Positions 1 through 13,783 of a DNA stretch of 64,000 bases are shown one piece after another (position 1 is the first letter of the stretch; each line of letters opens with the position of its first letter). The DNA is taken from positions 130,972 through 194,971 of the forward strand of contig NW_019775383.1 in NCBI RefSeq assembly GCF_001039355.2, given 5' to 3'. A program made the translations under genes and the position numbers. This DNA is from Lingula anatina. Lineage: Eukaryota > Brachiopoda > Lingulata > Lingulida > Lingulidae. The notes below the pieces were generated by a model. It was not told where the DNA came from and did not search any database. It saw only the letters and a list, made by a program, of their open reading frames with translations.

Positions 1-89
1 CTCTACGGATATACCAACACACTGGAATAGAAAAACAGATAATAATATTATTTTCCAGTATATCATTGTAGACATCTGAATACAAGTAC

Positions 90-261
90 CAGGGGTGGAT
101 TTAGGTCATCTTCTAGGTCTTCTGAAAGATGGTCAGATTTTCAGGTTCACATTGACGGGTATCTGATTTTTTTTTTCTGTGGGAAGACGGTCAAAAATGG
201 AGGACGGACCACCAAAGATAATTTGGAAGACTGTCAGAAAATATCTCTGGATCTGCCCCTG
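90..261 (-). mobile_element. hAT-like MITE (CAGGGGYGGAT family), copy 1
   Basis: Termini are CAGGGGTGGAT and its inverted partner ATCTGCCCCTG. Flanking 5-bp direct repeats are AGTAC (85-89 and 262-266). The internal GACGGTC/GACCGTC and GACTGTC motifs are shared with the copies at 15154, 26155, 29699 and 51404. Orientation is opposite to the last three. Confidence 0.85.
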
Positions 262-642
262 AGTACCAATACACTAGAATAGTACATCAGATATTATACC
301 AACACACTAGCATAGAGGATGTGAGAATAATATTACTTTTGAGAATATCGTTGTCTACATATAATATGCATGTACCAAAACAACAAAATAGTAGATATGG
401 CATATAAGACTAATTATCATTATTGTTAAATCTGACGTGATATACCAAATTAACACAACAGAACAGAAGATGAGATAATCAGTCCAATATCATGTTCATG
501 GTCTATAGTTTGAGGCTATTTTCATTGAGAACTAGATAATCATTCACACTAGAATTTTACTGACCAAAGAACAGAGCATTAAGATCATTTTTACCATCAT
601 ATTAAACTGACAGTAGCTGAAGAGCATTCTGACCACTCTTAC

Positions 643-1916
643 CATGATCAAATTGACCAAAGACACTGCGTTGAGATCGATCCCCCAAAGATGCATCATT
701 CCAAACATGCTGATCTCGATCATACTGATTGTCAAGATAACCAAGATGGCGGAGTAAAGGTCAAATCCAAGCAGCACAAAGGTCACGACCAAGATGGCTA
801 CTCCACACAGCGTCAAGTTGAACCAGGTGTCTTTTACAATAAGCAGATACTGCTCGTAGAAAACGTAGAAGACGCTGAAAAGATTAGGTTAACACTGTCA
901 AATAAAATCAAATACTTTTTAAATTAGGAAATAATGCTTATTGAAAACATTTAAATTGGAACACATGCCTAGATTAAGATAAAGAATATTATTCTCTTTT
1001 CCATAATCATACAATCAAGTATTTTTAAAATTAGGAAGATAAAGTCAGAAAAAGAAGATTAAATTTAATATTTTTCTCTTTTTCATCATCATTAGACATA
1101 TTTTAGTTAATAGTTATATTAGTTATTAGTTAATTAGTTGTCTTTCTAGGTTCTTTTAAGATGAGCATACACTGCTTAGAGCAATTTGCCATCTCTATAT
1201 GTATAAATTATTATTGATTTTCATGAACAAATAAATATGTTTTAAAAAATATACAATATATTTATAGACCTCCATCTACTCACCTGTATGGATACACCTC
1301 AAATTTCTTTTTGTTCTTGTGCTTCTCCAGTGTGATATTCCTCTCCGTGTTTCCCTGGGCGCTGTACTTGTAAGCCACCTCTTCCTCAGTGCCTGTCATG
1401 GCGTCGTTCATTGCTTTGGTGATGTTATTCGCTACTTGCCTTGCATAGCGCAGAGCCTCGATATAGTCCTGTGAGGTTTTCAGGATCGTATGGTAGGACA
1501 TGAAGTAGCTGCCTAAAAAGGAAAATTAAGTAATTTTTCAAAGTAATTTTTTCTCTTTTTTTCCTAGTGTGATATATAATAAACTGTTCTTGTTTACATA
1601 ATACTGTGTGGCAATCAGGGAAAAAATCAGGTTTTGAAAAACACTTATGGAAACCCCTCTTTGTGTTCCTTCTGTAGGAATTCGAAAGACTCTTCATTTT
1701 CTTTCTCAACTGTAATTATGTGTTTTGCCATTCAATCCAGTGTGTGTGTGTGTGTGTGTGTGTGTAATTGTGAAGTTGTCTTACCTCCAATTTGGGTTTT
1801 GGCTGCGTCATTGAAATGGACGGCCTGGCCATAGGCAGCATGACCTCTGGAAATAATAATAATAATAAAGCGAAGAAATATTAATATAATGCACTTAAGA
1901 CTGACAGTTTTTCTTT

Positions 1917-1960
<44 letters not shown>

Positions 1961-4900
1961 GAGGGGAGGTACTGCACACTCACCCCTTGGCACACTTGAT
2001 TCCTGGGTTATCCTCCAGAAACCAAGGCAAGTAGCGGACAAAGGTGTCTTTATCAGGATGGTCCCGAGTGATACTGGTATTACACTTGTAACAGGAACTG
2101 TTGTCAACTGGAATAAAAAACAGCAATACCATCAGACAATATCAAGTGAGTAAAATCACAAGAAAGTTGCCATTCATTTGAAAATCATAGTCAGGAACCT
2201 GACAAATCTCATATAACCTGAATCTCAAAATGAAAATGTCATAAATTTGACAACACAGCACATTAGACGAGGCAGAGAACACATTAAATGTGTTAGATGT
2301 GACAATGACAGAAATGTGTTAGGTGCGACAGCAGCACAAATAAGACAAGACAGAGAACACAATGAATGCATTAGGTATGACAGCAACATACATAAGACAA
2401 GACAGACAACACCCTGAATGTGTTAGGTGTGACAACAGACCACACTGACCTAGTGAGGGACAGAGCACCTCCTTCCCATGGTCATCTTTGATGGCTCGGC
2501 AGCAAGGAGGACTTCCTCCAGGTTTTAACCAGGCAAAGTAGTCATCTAGCCAGGAGCTGGCAGGCTGGGCTATCCTGGAGCTGGACACAACACATGGACA
2601 TCAGTAAATACAACCAAAGATTCATTTTTAATGCATTTCTTTATAATGAAAATATCTTTAAACATCTTTTAAAATGTAATATATTTCAATGATTTATTTG
2701 GAATTACCATTTTACTATAATTAAGTATGTACCATCCAACTTTTAGTTGCAAATAAAAATCATTATTATTATTAATGTAGTCTGGCTAACACAGTTTTTG
2801 CACAGAACTATTAATAGCTATTTGTCTTTTCATATGTTTTCAAAAATGAAACCAATAAATTTCAAACATTTGGTCAGCATAAAAAATATTTCTTATTAAC
2901 ACATTCTTAATTCTTCAACCCAGTCAAACTTTATCTCAGCAAGCAAAAATAAAATAAAATAAAATAAAATAAAATAAAATAAAATAAAATACACAAATGA
3001 AATTCAAACTTGTCCCTTACACATTACTAAACTTTGAAGCCAGTGAAATCTGTCCAATCAGTGAGTCCTGATGACAGCCAGGTAGTCCACATATCCAGTT
3101 CTGTCCTTCCAGAGTGCTGTAATCATAGCCGTCCTTCACCACAAAGTAGACGGGTGGACCCACTGACAGGTACTTGGCCATGGCGTCAAAGTAGGTCAGA
3201 ACGTAAGAATCCTGGATAAACAATTTTAATTCTTTGTGACTATTTTTCAATAGATGTACTGTTAGATTCCTTGAAACTAATATTTTTTGTAATCAATTTT
3301 CAACAAATTGTTTTGGAAGAACCCTGGAAAACCATCATTCATAATCTATATTATGAATTTTTAATGATATGCAATAAGCACCCATTATATTCATTTCGAG
3401 GGAGACACTGTGCAAGCAATTCATAGAAAATTACTTTGACTGGATACTTGTGGCACAAATGCAACACGCGGAAATACTCAAAACTTTGTGTCATGTGAAC
3501 AAGGTCCTCAGGCAAATTTTCCTATTACCTGTACCTGTACCACTCCCCTTAACCCAACTGAAGCTTACATATTTGTGAAACTTACATACTTAGTATGTGT
3601 ACTTACTCTGGGCATGGACAGTTTCTGATCTAAGCCAGTGCTTAACTTAGGCACCATGGCAAGACTGGCACAGCACCAGCCAACAAATATCACAATCTGA
3701 AAGAAAATGAGGAAAAAATGATTTCAAAATCTATCCTAAATATTTATCAAACAACTCATAATTATTTGTACTTAACAATAATATAACTGTAATACTTTTG
3801 ACCATCATTTGACATTTTTCCACTGCATTTATTATTGTACTCAAAGCCATCTTGTGACAAAGTCCAAGTGCTGAAGTTTCACAGAGAACAGTCTCAGCTG
3901 ATGCAATCAATATAAAACAAAAATCTCACCCATTCTTCAAAACACTATCACACCTTACACAATGCTGGTGTATTCATCACAGATGGTCAGACACAACAAA
4001 TTGATAGCATCTCAACTAACACAACCAAAACAATTCAATCTCACCCAATTTCTCACAAAACAGTCACACCTAACACAATACAAGTCTACATACCACAGAA
4101 GGCCTGACCCAGTCACTCATCAGGAAAGGTGCATAGTAATTCTTGAAGCAGGCCAGTAAATAGCTGTCCTGTTTGGGAGGAATGGACTTCCCGACTTTGA
4201 CGCAGCAGGCCACATCAATGCGGTTATTCTGATAACAAAAAGATAATCATGTAAAAATACAAGTAGTGCATCTGTTATCTTGTCTTTGTCAATAACATCA
4301 CTGTACTATCAAACAGATTATGTTCCTATGACATTTTTTTCTTTCTTCCTTGCTCTTCTTTTGTCTTAATGACCAACCTACTAGAGAGGAAAAAATCATT
4401 TGAGCATTCACCAAATATTTTCCCAGTAACTTACCTCTTGTCTCTTGACATCTAGAGACAGCAGAGCCACAAACACTGAAATCTGTAGCAGGAAGTTGAA
4501 GAGTACGGCCTGGGCGGCGTACAGAGAGAAGATCCTTACAGCTGGCATGTCTATCAGGGCACCTGGGGGGGAAGAGGGAGGCGGGGGTCAAGGGTTTGGT
4601 TTAAAATTACTTCAACTTAAAAGTTATGACTAATAAATATATATTATTACACATATATTATTACACATAAATTACTTCATATTTGTATTTTACCTCAAAC
4701 AACACAGAATCAAGCGCATGTGCATGTATGTGTGTATGTATGCACATTATGTGTATTTGCACATGAATACCTCTGCTGTTCAGCAACTTGACAGTGCAAG
4801 GTGAGGTGGTAATAACAAAAATTATTCATATGCTGGTGATTTTAAGATATGAAATATATGTTCGTGCATGCATATGTAACAACTGAAACTGCAGTCTATT

Positions 4901-6211
4901 TGAGCAAGGTTACTGCATGCTAATATCAGATACACTGACATATTCAAACAACTCACCCAAGAAAAAGGCGAGGGTTTCAGAGGAGCTGGTCAACAGCATA
5001 CTGGGGCCCACTTTACCCACAATTCTCCCCAGCTGCTCCTCTCTGGACTCGTTGTGGCGGCGCTGGGAGCGCTGGAGATAACAAGATAAATTAATGTGAT
5101 GTATTGAAATATTCATAAGTTTTCAACTATTTAGTTGTCTCATTCCCTGGAGAGTGTGTCTTGCTGGCCGAGGTGAGTGAAATGCTGGAGATAAAAGCCT
5201 ATACTTAGCTGTTTTTTTTAACAAACTTACATAATTGCAACTTTTAATAGATAAGGGGAAGGGGGATGGATAAAACTGCTCTGAATCTGACATCTTATCT
5301 TGATTCCATGTTTTATGTAAATGAAGGTCAACTAAGGAGTGTAACAAAGGTCCACATTTTTCAGAAAAAGAACCCCTCTTCAGAAATTGCTGGCTACAGG
5401 TCCAAGCACAAACTTGGCGATGACTTCAGAATCAATTCTTAAACAAAACTTTGCCCTACACTTACTTGGTAGGCCTGTACCAGTATGAAGATGTTATCCA
5501 CCCCGACGGCCAGGACGAGGAAGGGGATGACCTCAATGATGATGAGGGTCATGGGGACACCTATGTAACTGTAGAACCCCAGTGAGCTGATCACGGACAG
5601 AAACACGATGAGAACTCCCGCGAAACCCAGAGTGATCTTACTGTCAATCTGAAACAGAAATAAATACACACTATTTAGTCATCATCACTTACTCTGTTTC
5701 TTAGACCATTGGAACTTTTTTTAAAGGATAAACTGTCTCTACTATATACACCAGTGTTTGCCTCTTAGGAAAATTAGTAGCTGGACCGAAAGTCCAGCCA
5801 TCTTGAAAAGTAGCTGGATTGAATGTCTGCCAGGTGGGAAAACTTCTCAGCCCATTCTGAAAGTTGTCAGCCCCTGGCAGACGATCCACCCTTAATTTCT
5901 AACACTGATAGATACTATTCTCTCTCTCTCTCAAGACTTACCAGTAATCTGACTGTATCACAGCTGTTGGCCTCTCCTAGCGATATAGTGATGTATGCAA
6001 ACATGATCAAGTAGCTTATTAATATGGTCAAGACATCAGAGTTGCTCTCTCGGTTGATCTCGTCTTGAATGGAACGCTGCAAAAATGGATAAATCTATCA
6101 ATAAATTGCATTATACAAAACCTAAAATATATGAAAAACAAGGGGTCTGAGAGAGAGATACATAAAGAAACAATAATTCATTTCAATTTGTGGTTTGATC
6201 TGAGTGTTGTT

Positions 6212-6254
<43 letters not shown>

Positions 6255-7104
6255 AGATAAACCCCACCTCAGCTGAGTAAGCCACAGTAAAATCCCTTTC
6301 CTTCTTCACGTATTCCTTCATAAAGTCCAAGTACACCTGCTCCCACAACGTGGCATTTTTTTGGTCGCTGTCCTTCACATGATTGTTGACAATAAAGGTG
6401 ACAACCAAAGCTGTAGCATCTTCATAATTGTCACCTAATATTGATATAAAACATTAATTGTACATGTAAATATCAACAAAAAGAAATTAATTTACAAGAG
6501 ACATGGAATTCAGCTTCTCATTCAAGGGTTGTGCTTTTTGTTATAATTCCTTTCTACTGTAGTGTCAAAGGGTTTATTTCACTCATCACTCATGCCTTTC
6601 AATTTCCAACAAAATACACAATAGGATAGATGGCAACACAGATCAAGACACTACCTTCAAATCCTCCCAAAGCCACCCAAGGTAACACTGGCCCTCCAAA
6701 CTCTGCAAGGCAAGGTAACTTAGTCAGAGCAGTATCTGTGGGATTGGTTGGACCTCTGTGAATATAGAAAATTTAATATTAGATAATAATTACAAGAAGT
6801 GTGTCTCTCTCTCAATATATTTATGTATTTCTGAAACTGTGTTATCTATTTACTTGTGTGATGATAAGGTTTAGTTCTCTATGAATGTACAAACTTAATA
6901 TGTGAAGGCAATCTGAAATAAATCAATCAGGGACCCGTATCTCGAAAGCTTTGCTATGTTGCGACCGTGTGCAAGCGTCTCGATTCCATAACTCGCCCAT
7001 ACTCGTCCCATATAATACATTGTAGCCTCTATTTAATATAGCGATTCACAATACGCGATACTTTTGAGATACGGGGCCCTGAATCTCTCTCCCTCACATG
7101 CACG

Positions 7105-7161
<57 letters not shown>

Positions 7162-10100
7162 TAGCTTCTTTATTTCACTTCATTTCTTAACAAACAAACA
7201 AACCTACAGCATGCCCTACCCACCTGGCACAGGACAAGAGATGGTCGAAATAGTCGCCCAGTTCCTGGAGGTGGTATCCATCCCAGGCGGTGTACTCCAG
7301 GCGGGTGACGTTATTCTGGAAGTAGTTCAGGACAGACATGATGGTGCAGTGGTTGTTGTCGGGACTGAGAGGCTTGTAGCAGATGTCTTCCAGGCTGATC
7401 GTCACGTTGGTGTCCGGGTCGTGAGCAACCAGAGATGTGATCTTGGTCTGGAGGTCCAGGATCTGAAGGAGAAGACATGATTATGAGTGTGGTGCAAGGC
7501 TCTCCCCACAGATGTGTCAAGCTAATAATTGGACAGTCATTAGCCTCAAAAGACGGCTTACATTTTCAAAGATGGTGGATGGCTTTTAAAAATTTTGGGT
7601 TGGTTGGTTAGGCTTGCTTGGGTTGGATTCCCAGTAAATCAATGACCAAATTACATAATCACATTTTCAACTTCCTGTACCCCAAATCCTGAAGAAACCC
7701 TTGGTTTGTTGAAATAGGGTGCCTTTTTCATTTTAAAGATAAAGATGGAATTACTATTGCTAATTCTCATACTGGGGTCTACTTTTGAAATGAAGGTCAT
7801 TTGATTTACCACACTTCATCCATCTGTGTCTGTGGCTCTCTTTACACTGTTTTACACATCTGTAAATATTCACTCAGATGGTCAAATGTTATTATTATTA
7901 TTATGCTAATTATTATGCCAATATGCTAATTTTGCGCCCTTTTACAATTTTGGCTTCTAACTACTTAGACCAATCAAAATTAATCTAACTAGCAGTGTGG
8001 AGAGCTCTTTTTAGATGACTCTAAAAGCTGGGCTTTTAACTTGTCAATTTTCATAATTTTAATACAAAAACACAGTGTAAGTGTAACATGCAATATGAAA
8101 AGGGCTTANNNNNNNNNNNNNNNNNNNNNNNNNNNNNNNNNNNNNNNNNNNNNNNNNNNNNNNNNNNNNNNNNNNNNNNNNNNNNNNNNNNNNNNNNNNN
8201 NNNNNNNNNNNNNNNNNNNNNNNNNNNNNNNNNNNNNNNNNNNNNNNNNNNNNNNNNNNNNNNNNNNNNNNNNNNNNNNNNNNNNNNNNNNNNNNNNNNN
8301 NNNNNNNNNNNNNNNNNNNNNNNNNNNNNNNNNNNNNNNNNNNNNNNNNNNNNNNNNNNNNNNNNNNNNNNNNNNNNNNNNNNNNNNNNNNNNNNNNNNN
8401 NNNNNNNNNNNNNNNNNNNNNNNNNNNNNNNNNNNNNNNNNNNNNNNNNNNNNNNNNNNNNNNNNNNNNNNNNNNNNNNNNNNNNNNNNNNNNNNNNNNN
8501 NNNNNNNNNNNNNNNNNNNNNNNNNNNNNNCTTAAGTTTTAAGTTGTAATTCCTCCCCTACCTCCAACAAAAACTCCTTTTTAAACACAGGCCCAATCAG
8601 GGTTTCTCCCGGGGAGTAAGGATCGAGGTTGGTTCTCCACCATTTTGACTGATTCTTAGGCGTAATGATGAGCTGCTCTGTGCGATAAAATGGCCTGGAA
8701 TGAAGACATATTTACTTATACATCCCTGACAGGAGTTGAAAATGCAAGCACTGGGGGCACTTCAATCAAAGGCATATTGTTCATCTACTAATTTATTTTT
8801 CTTACACCAGTTTAGTGAATGAACGAAAGTAAATAAAACCCATTACAGAATTACTCTACAAATTCTAGTAACTCAATGTTAGTATGTTGCTCAACATAAT
8901 CTTCATAACACCTCATATAATAGTATCTGAAATCTTACACAAACTGACGATCAAAGTAATTTTATAACACCTATAAAAAAAACAAAACTCCTACACAATA
9001 TGTTGAATCCCTATACAGTAACAAAAATCTTAAAGCAAAATGTTGATCAAAGTATTTTTTTAACACCTATAAAGTAACAGAAATCTTACCCAAAATGTTG
9101 ATCAAAATAATCCTTTTGTGTCCTGGCCACACTTTTGGGAGCAGACCACAACTGAACAGGATCCACAATGACAGAGAGTTTGAGCAGACCACAGCCAAGA
9201 GCCACACACAAGAGGAGGCCAATTATCAGCACCACCAGGGGACGCCTGGCCACGAAGGTGCCCCATTTGGTGAAAATCTTCTGAAGCCATCTGTCCAGGT
9301 GGAAGCCAATTTTCTCCAAGCAGTTGATCTCATGTTTCCCAATGACTCTCCGCTGCGCGGCCCCAGGCTTGAGGACTGGGACAGTGTCACTGCTGTCGCT
9401 GTTGATCGCCCAGTCATTTTCTTCCAAATCATCCTGTCGGTTGACTCCCAACGTGTTCTTACAGATGATGTAATAAAAGATGTTGCCGATGATGAAAACT
9501 AAGAAGAAGCCTATGAAGATGCATCCCATGATGAAAAAGGCACAGTCGATCCCTAAGATGTAACATTTGGGTGGAGGAGGTTTGGGGGTGGGTTCAGGCC
9601 CGCACGCTTTGGGGCAATCCTGACAACTACACGCCAAACTGTCGTCATCTACCGCCTCGTAACATGGAGTTGTGCTGATATTAAAGGTTTCGTAGCCGGG
9701 AGGCAACCCAGACATTATATAATGAATCTGAAAAGGGGAGTTGATGGGATTTCCCATGAAGTTCAACCACTTCTTGGCGTTGCAGTTTGCGTTACCGCAC
9801 AACACTGACATCGCCTTCTCGTTGTTACTCGGCATGACGACATCCTTACACGAGTTAAACATCCTGTCTGCGAAACCTTCATCGATGAAATATGTGACTT
9901 GATTCACGAGGTTTAAAACGGGAATGACTTGATCGACTCTTAAGAAACTGCTGTGGGTGGCGCTGCAGGTAAAGTCGCAGTAGAGTTTGCGGAAGTTGGA
10001 GTAACAGGACGGACATCGCCCTATCAGCTGACTGGGGACCCCCATGTTCTTCTGTAGTGTGTAGATCTGATCTGGACTGCAACACGTCGATATGTTCTCT

Positions 10101-10257
10101 CCTGGAAAGACAAAATAATCATGAAAAGTTTTTTTTTTAGTGTCAAATACAGATATTATATTTATTTATTTTATTAAAATCCAAAACTGGTGTTTTTTGG
10201 GGGAAAACATTTGCTAAACAAATACATACTTTAATGTTATAATACTTATTTAATAAA

Positions 10258-10315
<58 letters not shown>

Positions 10316-10827
10316 TCAAAAAATTAAATTGTGACATTTTAAGGAAGAAATTACAGCAGAAGAATCATTGACACAAAAGAGCAATGTTAAATAATTTTTA
10401 AAAATTGTAAATTAGTCAAATTTATAATTATATAAAGCAATGGTAGGCAGACCCATAGTACTGTAAAATGGTTAGCAACTGAATATTAGTAAAATTGGTA
10501 AAATTGTTAGTCAGTTTTTACCTGTTACCATGTGTGGACACAGCTCTTTCAAGATAGCTTTGGCACTTTCATTCAGTAGAGGCTTTGCCGTTCCATTATA
10601 AAATGGATTGAGGATCTTTCCAGAGTCTAATGTCTTCTCTCCATACCAAACACAGTGGTCTGCTGAGGACACAGTCTGAAATAATTTGGAAATGTTTCTG
10701 TAAACAAAATTATCTGTATATTCTTCTTTTTGTGAGTTGTATTTTTGTTTATTTATATGTATCTATTTATCTGTTTATTAACTTTTTACTCAAAAATATT
10801 GCCAGGCAAGTCCATTCTCTCTCTCTA

Positions 10828-10909
<82 letters not shown>

Positions 10910-13783
10910 ACACACACATGCACATGGACACACATCTTTTCACTGACAGTAAACTTAGACTGTCAGTCACAACCGAATCAATTTTTATGTCACATAAAAG
11001 TGGGTAGATCCGGGATGAAAACCTGTTTGGTATTGCTTGTTATACTTGTTAATATTATTTGAAAACTTATTGCTTTTTCTGTTGTGAGGGAAAAAATATA
11101 CCACAACTCCAACAATGTTATACTGAAAAATATAATGGCAAAAGTAGGTCAAAGAGTGCATTCCCATAGATTTCGATCGATCCATCTAGATCGACCTAAC
11201 TCCCTGGGGATTCACGCTAAATTGCTGTCAGCCGAGCGCGCACGGTAGTTAATTACCCTCTTACAGCTTTTAGTAGACGGGACAGACATTTGAGCCGGCT
11301 AAGTTGACAGTAATCTAATGAGACTCCCCACAGGGATAGATCAATCTAAAATCTGTGGGAATGGGGTCAAAGTTTAAGCTGCTTTACACAAGCTCACAGG
11401 CAAAGGTGAAATGCTAACACCATGGGGTAAGAATTGCACTTGAATGAACTCAAATACTGAAATCACAGACACAAAAAGATAGCCATTACGTAGTTCCTTC
11501 AATAAGAGTTAACCTATTGTGTATCATATGATAAATGAGATAATGTAATGTCAAATGAAATATCAACTGCTTTGTAGATAAAACCCAGTGTTACCCCTGT
11601 ATTCAATACTGTCACCCCCCCCCACTTTCCCCTTCCTTACCCATTGTCACCACCAAAATAACCTTACTAAGCAGCACTCAGTCTGAAATATTTCGGGGGG
11701 GATTGGGGGGGGGGTGCTTGGGCCCATGTGACCCTGCATCTCGTCACAAACAATTAAGAAAGGAAACTGTGTCAACAACATCATTATTGGGTCAGAGCTT
11801 TACAGTGAAGTTTAACCATTAACAACAGCTGAGCAGGTGCCCTTTAAATATAGAACTTCACATTATGTATAATGGGAACAAAGTCCAAAGTATCCAGCGC
11901 AGTGAAAAGTGTACTGACTGAACCAGAAGACTTATGTATATCAAGGTTACTCATTTCAACATGAGACCTTATATCAAATATTTTTTAATACATTATATTA
12001 AAAAAAAATTTTTTTTTAATTATTTATATATATTTTTTTTCTTCTTTTTTTTATTTCACTTATATGAATCACTGTGTATTTGTACTTGCTGGTGTTTTGT
12101 AAACAGCTACTTATGTAATAAATATGATATTTATTTATTACATAAGTAGCTGTTTACAAAACACCAGTATTTATTTATTACATAAGTAGCTGTTTACAAA
12201 ACACCAGCAAGTACAAATACACAGTGATTGTTATATTGCCAGCAGTATTTTTTTTTTTTTTTTGACGTTCAGTTACATTGTTCTTATTTCTCAAAGACCA
12301 TCATACATATTGCTTTAATTCCTGGTCTGACATCACAATTGACAATATAATTTATTCAATCAAGTGACACTGAACATGCCACACACTTATTTTTGTTTGA
12401 AGATAACACAGGTTTTCTCTGTAATAAATTTTAAATTCATGACATTGTTGTCCTTTTCAAGGCATAATCAACTGATAACACATCCCTTGTGAGCAACAAA
12501 ATAAATGCACTGCTTGAACCAAAGTCACAAGGTATCGCTTTTTTACTAATATGTGAATAGTCAGTGACATTTCTTTAATACTGTAAAATATGTCTCTTAC
12601 AGTCTCTTGCAGTGATCAACCTAAAAAATAGGTCTCACAATAAATTCTATGGCATTAGTTTCTGAGTGGGTTGATGATTTTTCTCCATGGTTTCGTGGTT
12701 TATAAATTTTTTCAAGGGGAAGACATACTGCATAATAACATTCTGGTCTAAAGATAAGCTCAAATATCAGAATAATAGCTATAACTGACATTTTTGCGGT
12801 AAAACAGAATACATTATATTTTTATGAGTTGTTCACAATGTTTTTATTGTGAAATATAGATCTCATACGAAGAGTTATTATCCCTTTAATTTTACCAATT
12901 GGGCTACTGGACCCATGGTTTACAGTTACTGTAATCACATTTGTTCTTAATCTTGTTCCTGGAAGCTCTTTAAGGACGATTCATCATTATGCCAAATCGG
13001 AATAACATAATCATCAAACCAGGCAAATATTTTTGTTTTATTTACGATGTATTTATCAATTGTGTTCACAGGGCAATGGCATGTTTGGAGATGCTTTCCT
13101 GTCAGCATATTGACGTGCATCATTATTCAATGTATCATTGGTGTGTAAAGCTACATTGCAGCCTACAGGCCATTTGTGATACCTACAGGTTAGGTCTAAG
13201 AATCTGAAAAAGTGGCCTTTAATCCTTATCATTTCTTGTTTAACCAGTGATGAGACTGCCATTTAGTGAATTAGTTTGAAAACATGGCATGGGTTCTGTG
13301 TGACACCAAATAATGCTTTCAAAGTCAGCAACATCCAAGTACTGTACAAAGTACAGCTACCAGTACATGAATATCATATTACAAGTGAAGTTTATTACTC
13401 ATTTTCACCTGGTTTTAAAATGAAATGCATGTTTTTTTTTTTAATTCATAATCTTAAATAAGCGATTGTGATTCTGATTCAACTGTCAATTATCTCTGAA
13501 ATATAAATAAGTGTAATTAAAACAGCCAAACACAATGTTAGGGCATTTGATAACCTTAAACATTTAAGATCAATTGAAATGTAGCAAGACAAAAATCACT
13601 AGTATGGGCTTAATTCAAGAAAGTTATAAGATCTTTATGATAATTCATAAGATCTCTGACTGAATCTCAACAATACCTTATATATGAATTGATTCTTAGC
13701 AACAAAACAATGAAATCGACCAAACCCACCTCAAAATTATAAATAAAAAACAGCGCCACAGCTAGGTACATCACGTTCTTCAT
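643..13783 (-). CDS. NPC1: NPC intracellular cholesterol transporter 1 (C-terminus beyond window)
   Basis: NPC1 exports unesterified cholesterol across the late endosome/lysosome membrane. Coding exons, 5' to 3' on the minus strand: 13783-13730, 10675-10522, 10101-9090, 8694-8562, 7462-7224, 6755-6655, 6434-6268, 6076-5942, 5648-5466, 5071-4957, 4562-4435, 4228-4094, 3696-3607, 3211-3021, 2580-2450, 2107-1984, 1846-1785, 1512-1284 and 874-643. They join in phase to exactly 1205 codons, all with GT/AG introns. Visible parts: a signal peptide ([13 protein letters not shown]); the Cys-rich sterol-binding N-terminal domain in exons 2-3; a Pro-rich linker ([14 protein letters not shown]); the first membrane helix; luminal domains; the sterol-sensing domain in exons 8-11, including [20 protein letters not shown]; the Cys-rich luminal loop; and late membrane helices ending at [16 protein letters not shown]. 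The final ~110 residues, with any dileucine sorting signal, lie left of base 1. Exon 3 is unusually long (1012 nt). The gene is divergent from the peflin gene. Confidence 0.96.
2946..2991. repeat. (AAAAT)n microsatellite, NPC1 intron
   Basis: About nine uninterrupted pentamer units lie 30 bp from NPC1 exon 14. Confidence 0.95.
5752..5907. mobile_element. CAGTGTT-ended MITE, copy in NPC1 intron 8
   Basis: The 156-bp element begins CAGTGTTTGCCTCTTAGG and ends TTCTAACACTG. It is ~85% identical by eye to 15873-16028. The 8 bp on each side (ATATACAC and ATAGATAC) are similar, as in an old hAT-type 8-bp target duplication. It contains the hairpin GCTGGACcgaaaGTCCAGC. Confidence 0.78.
6928..7081. 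mobile_element. short MITE, CAGGGNCCCGTATCTC family, copy in NPC1 intron 5
   Basis: The left end CAGGGACCCGTATCTCGAAAG and the right end TTTTGAGATACGGGGCCCTG are inverted repeats around an AT-rich centre. Related to the element at 32780-32907. Confidence 0.82.
7099..7160. repeat. (CA)n microsatellite, NPC1 intron
   Basis: A dinucleotide CA run, slightly interrupted at its left, lies 18 bp beyond the right end of the MITE at 6928-7081. Confidence 0.95.
8109..8530. other. assembly gap (422 Ns) in NPC1 intron 4
   Basis: This is a continuous run of N between NPC1 exons 5 and 4. The exons on each side join in phase, so no coding sequence need be missing. Open frames drawn through it are artefacts. 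Confidence 0.99.
10253..10315. repeat. (AAT)n microsatellite, NPC1 intron 2
   Basis: About twenty trinucleotide units. The Leu-rich frame on the opposite strand here is an artefact of this tract. Confidence 0.95.
10830..10918. repeat. compound (CT)n(CA)n microsatellite, NPC1 intron 1
   Basis: A CT run passes directly into a CA run. The same compound form occurs at 33204-33281 and 46998-47067. Confidence 0.95.
11154..11367. mobile_element. ~215-bp palindromic MITE, copy A (NPC1 intron 1)
   Basis: It has inverted ends (GTGCATTCCCATAGATTTCG and GGGAATGGGGTC) with subterminal GATCGATC-type inverted motifs and the shared core TTAATTACCCTCTTACAGCTT. Copies B (33911-34123) and C (49933-50148) share the same order of motifs. 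Confidence 0.82.
12067..12229. repeat. 58-bp perfect inverted repeat with an extra arm (NPC1 intron 1)
   Basis: The left arm 12067-12124 (starting AATCACTGTGTATTTGTACT) is exactly complementary to the right arm 12172-12229. Between them at about 12130-12167 is a third, shorter copy of the right arm (TTATTACATAAGTAGCTG…CACCAG). Transcription would give a long perfect stem with a ~47-nt loop. Confidence 0.95.

Noticed and set aside
7064-7480. 138-codon plus-strand frame
   Set aside because: It is the antisense of NPC1 exon 5 plus a CA repeat.
8041-8549. Open frames of ~150-160 codons
   Set aside because: They consist almost entirely of the N gap.
10143-10337. Leu-rich membrane peptide on the minus strand
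   Set aside because: Translation of the AAT microsatellite inside an NPC1 intron.
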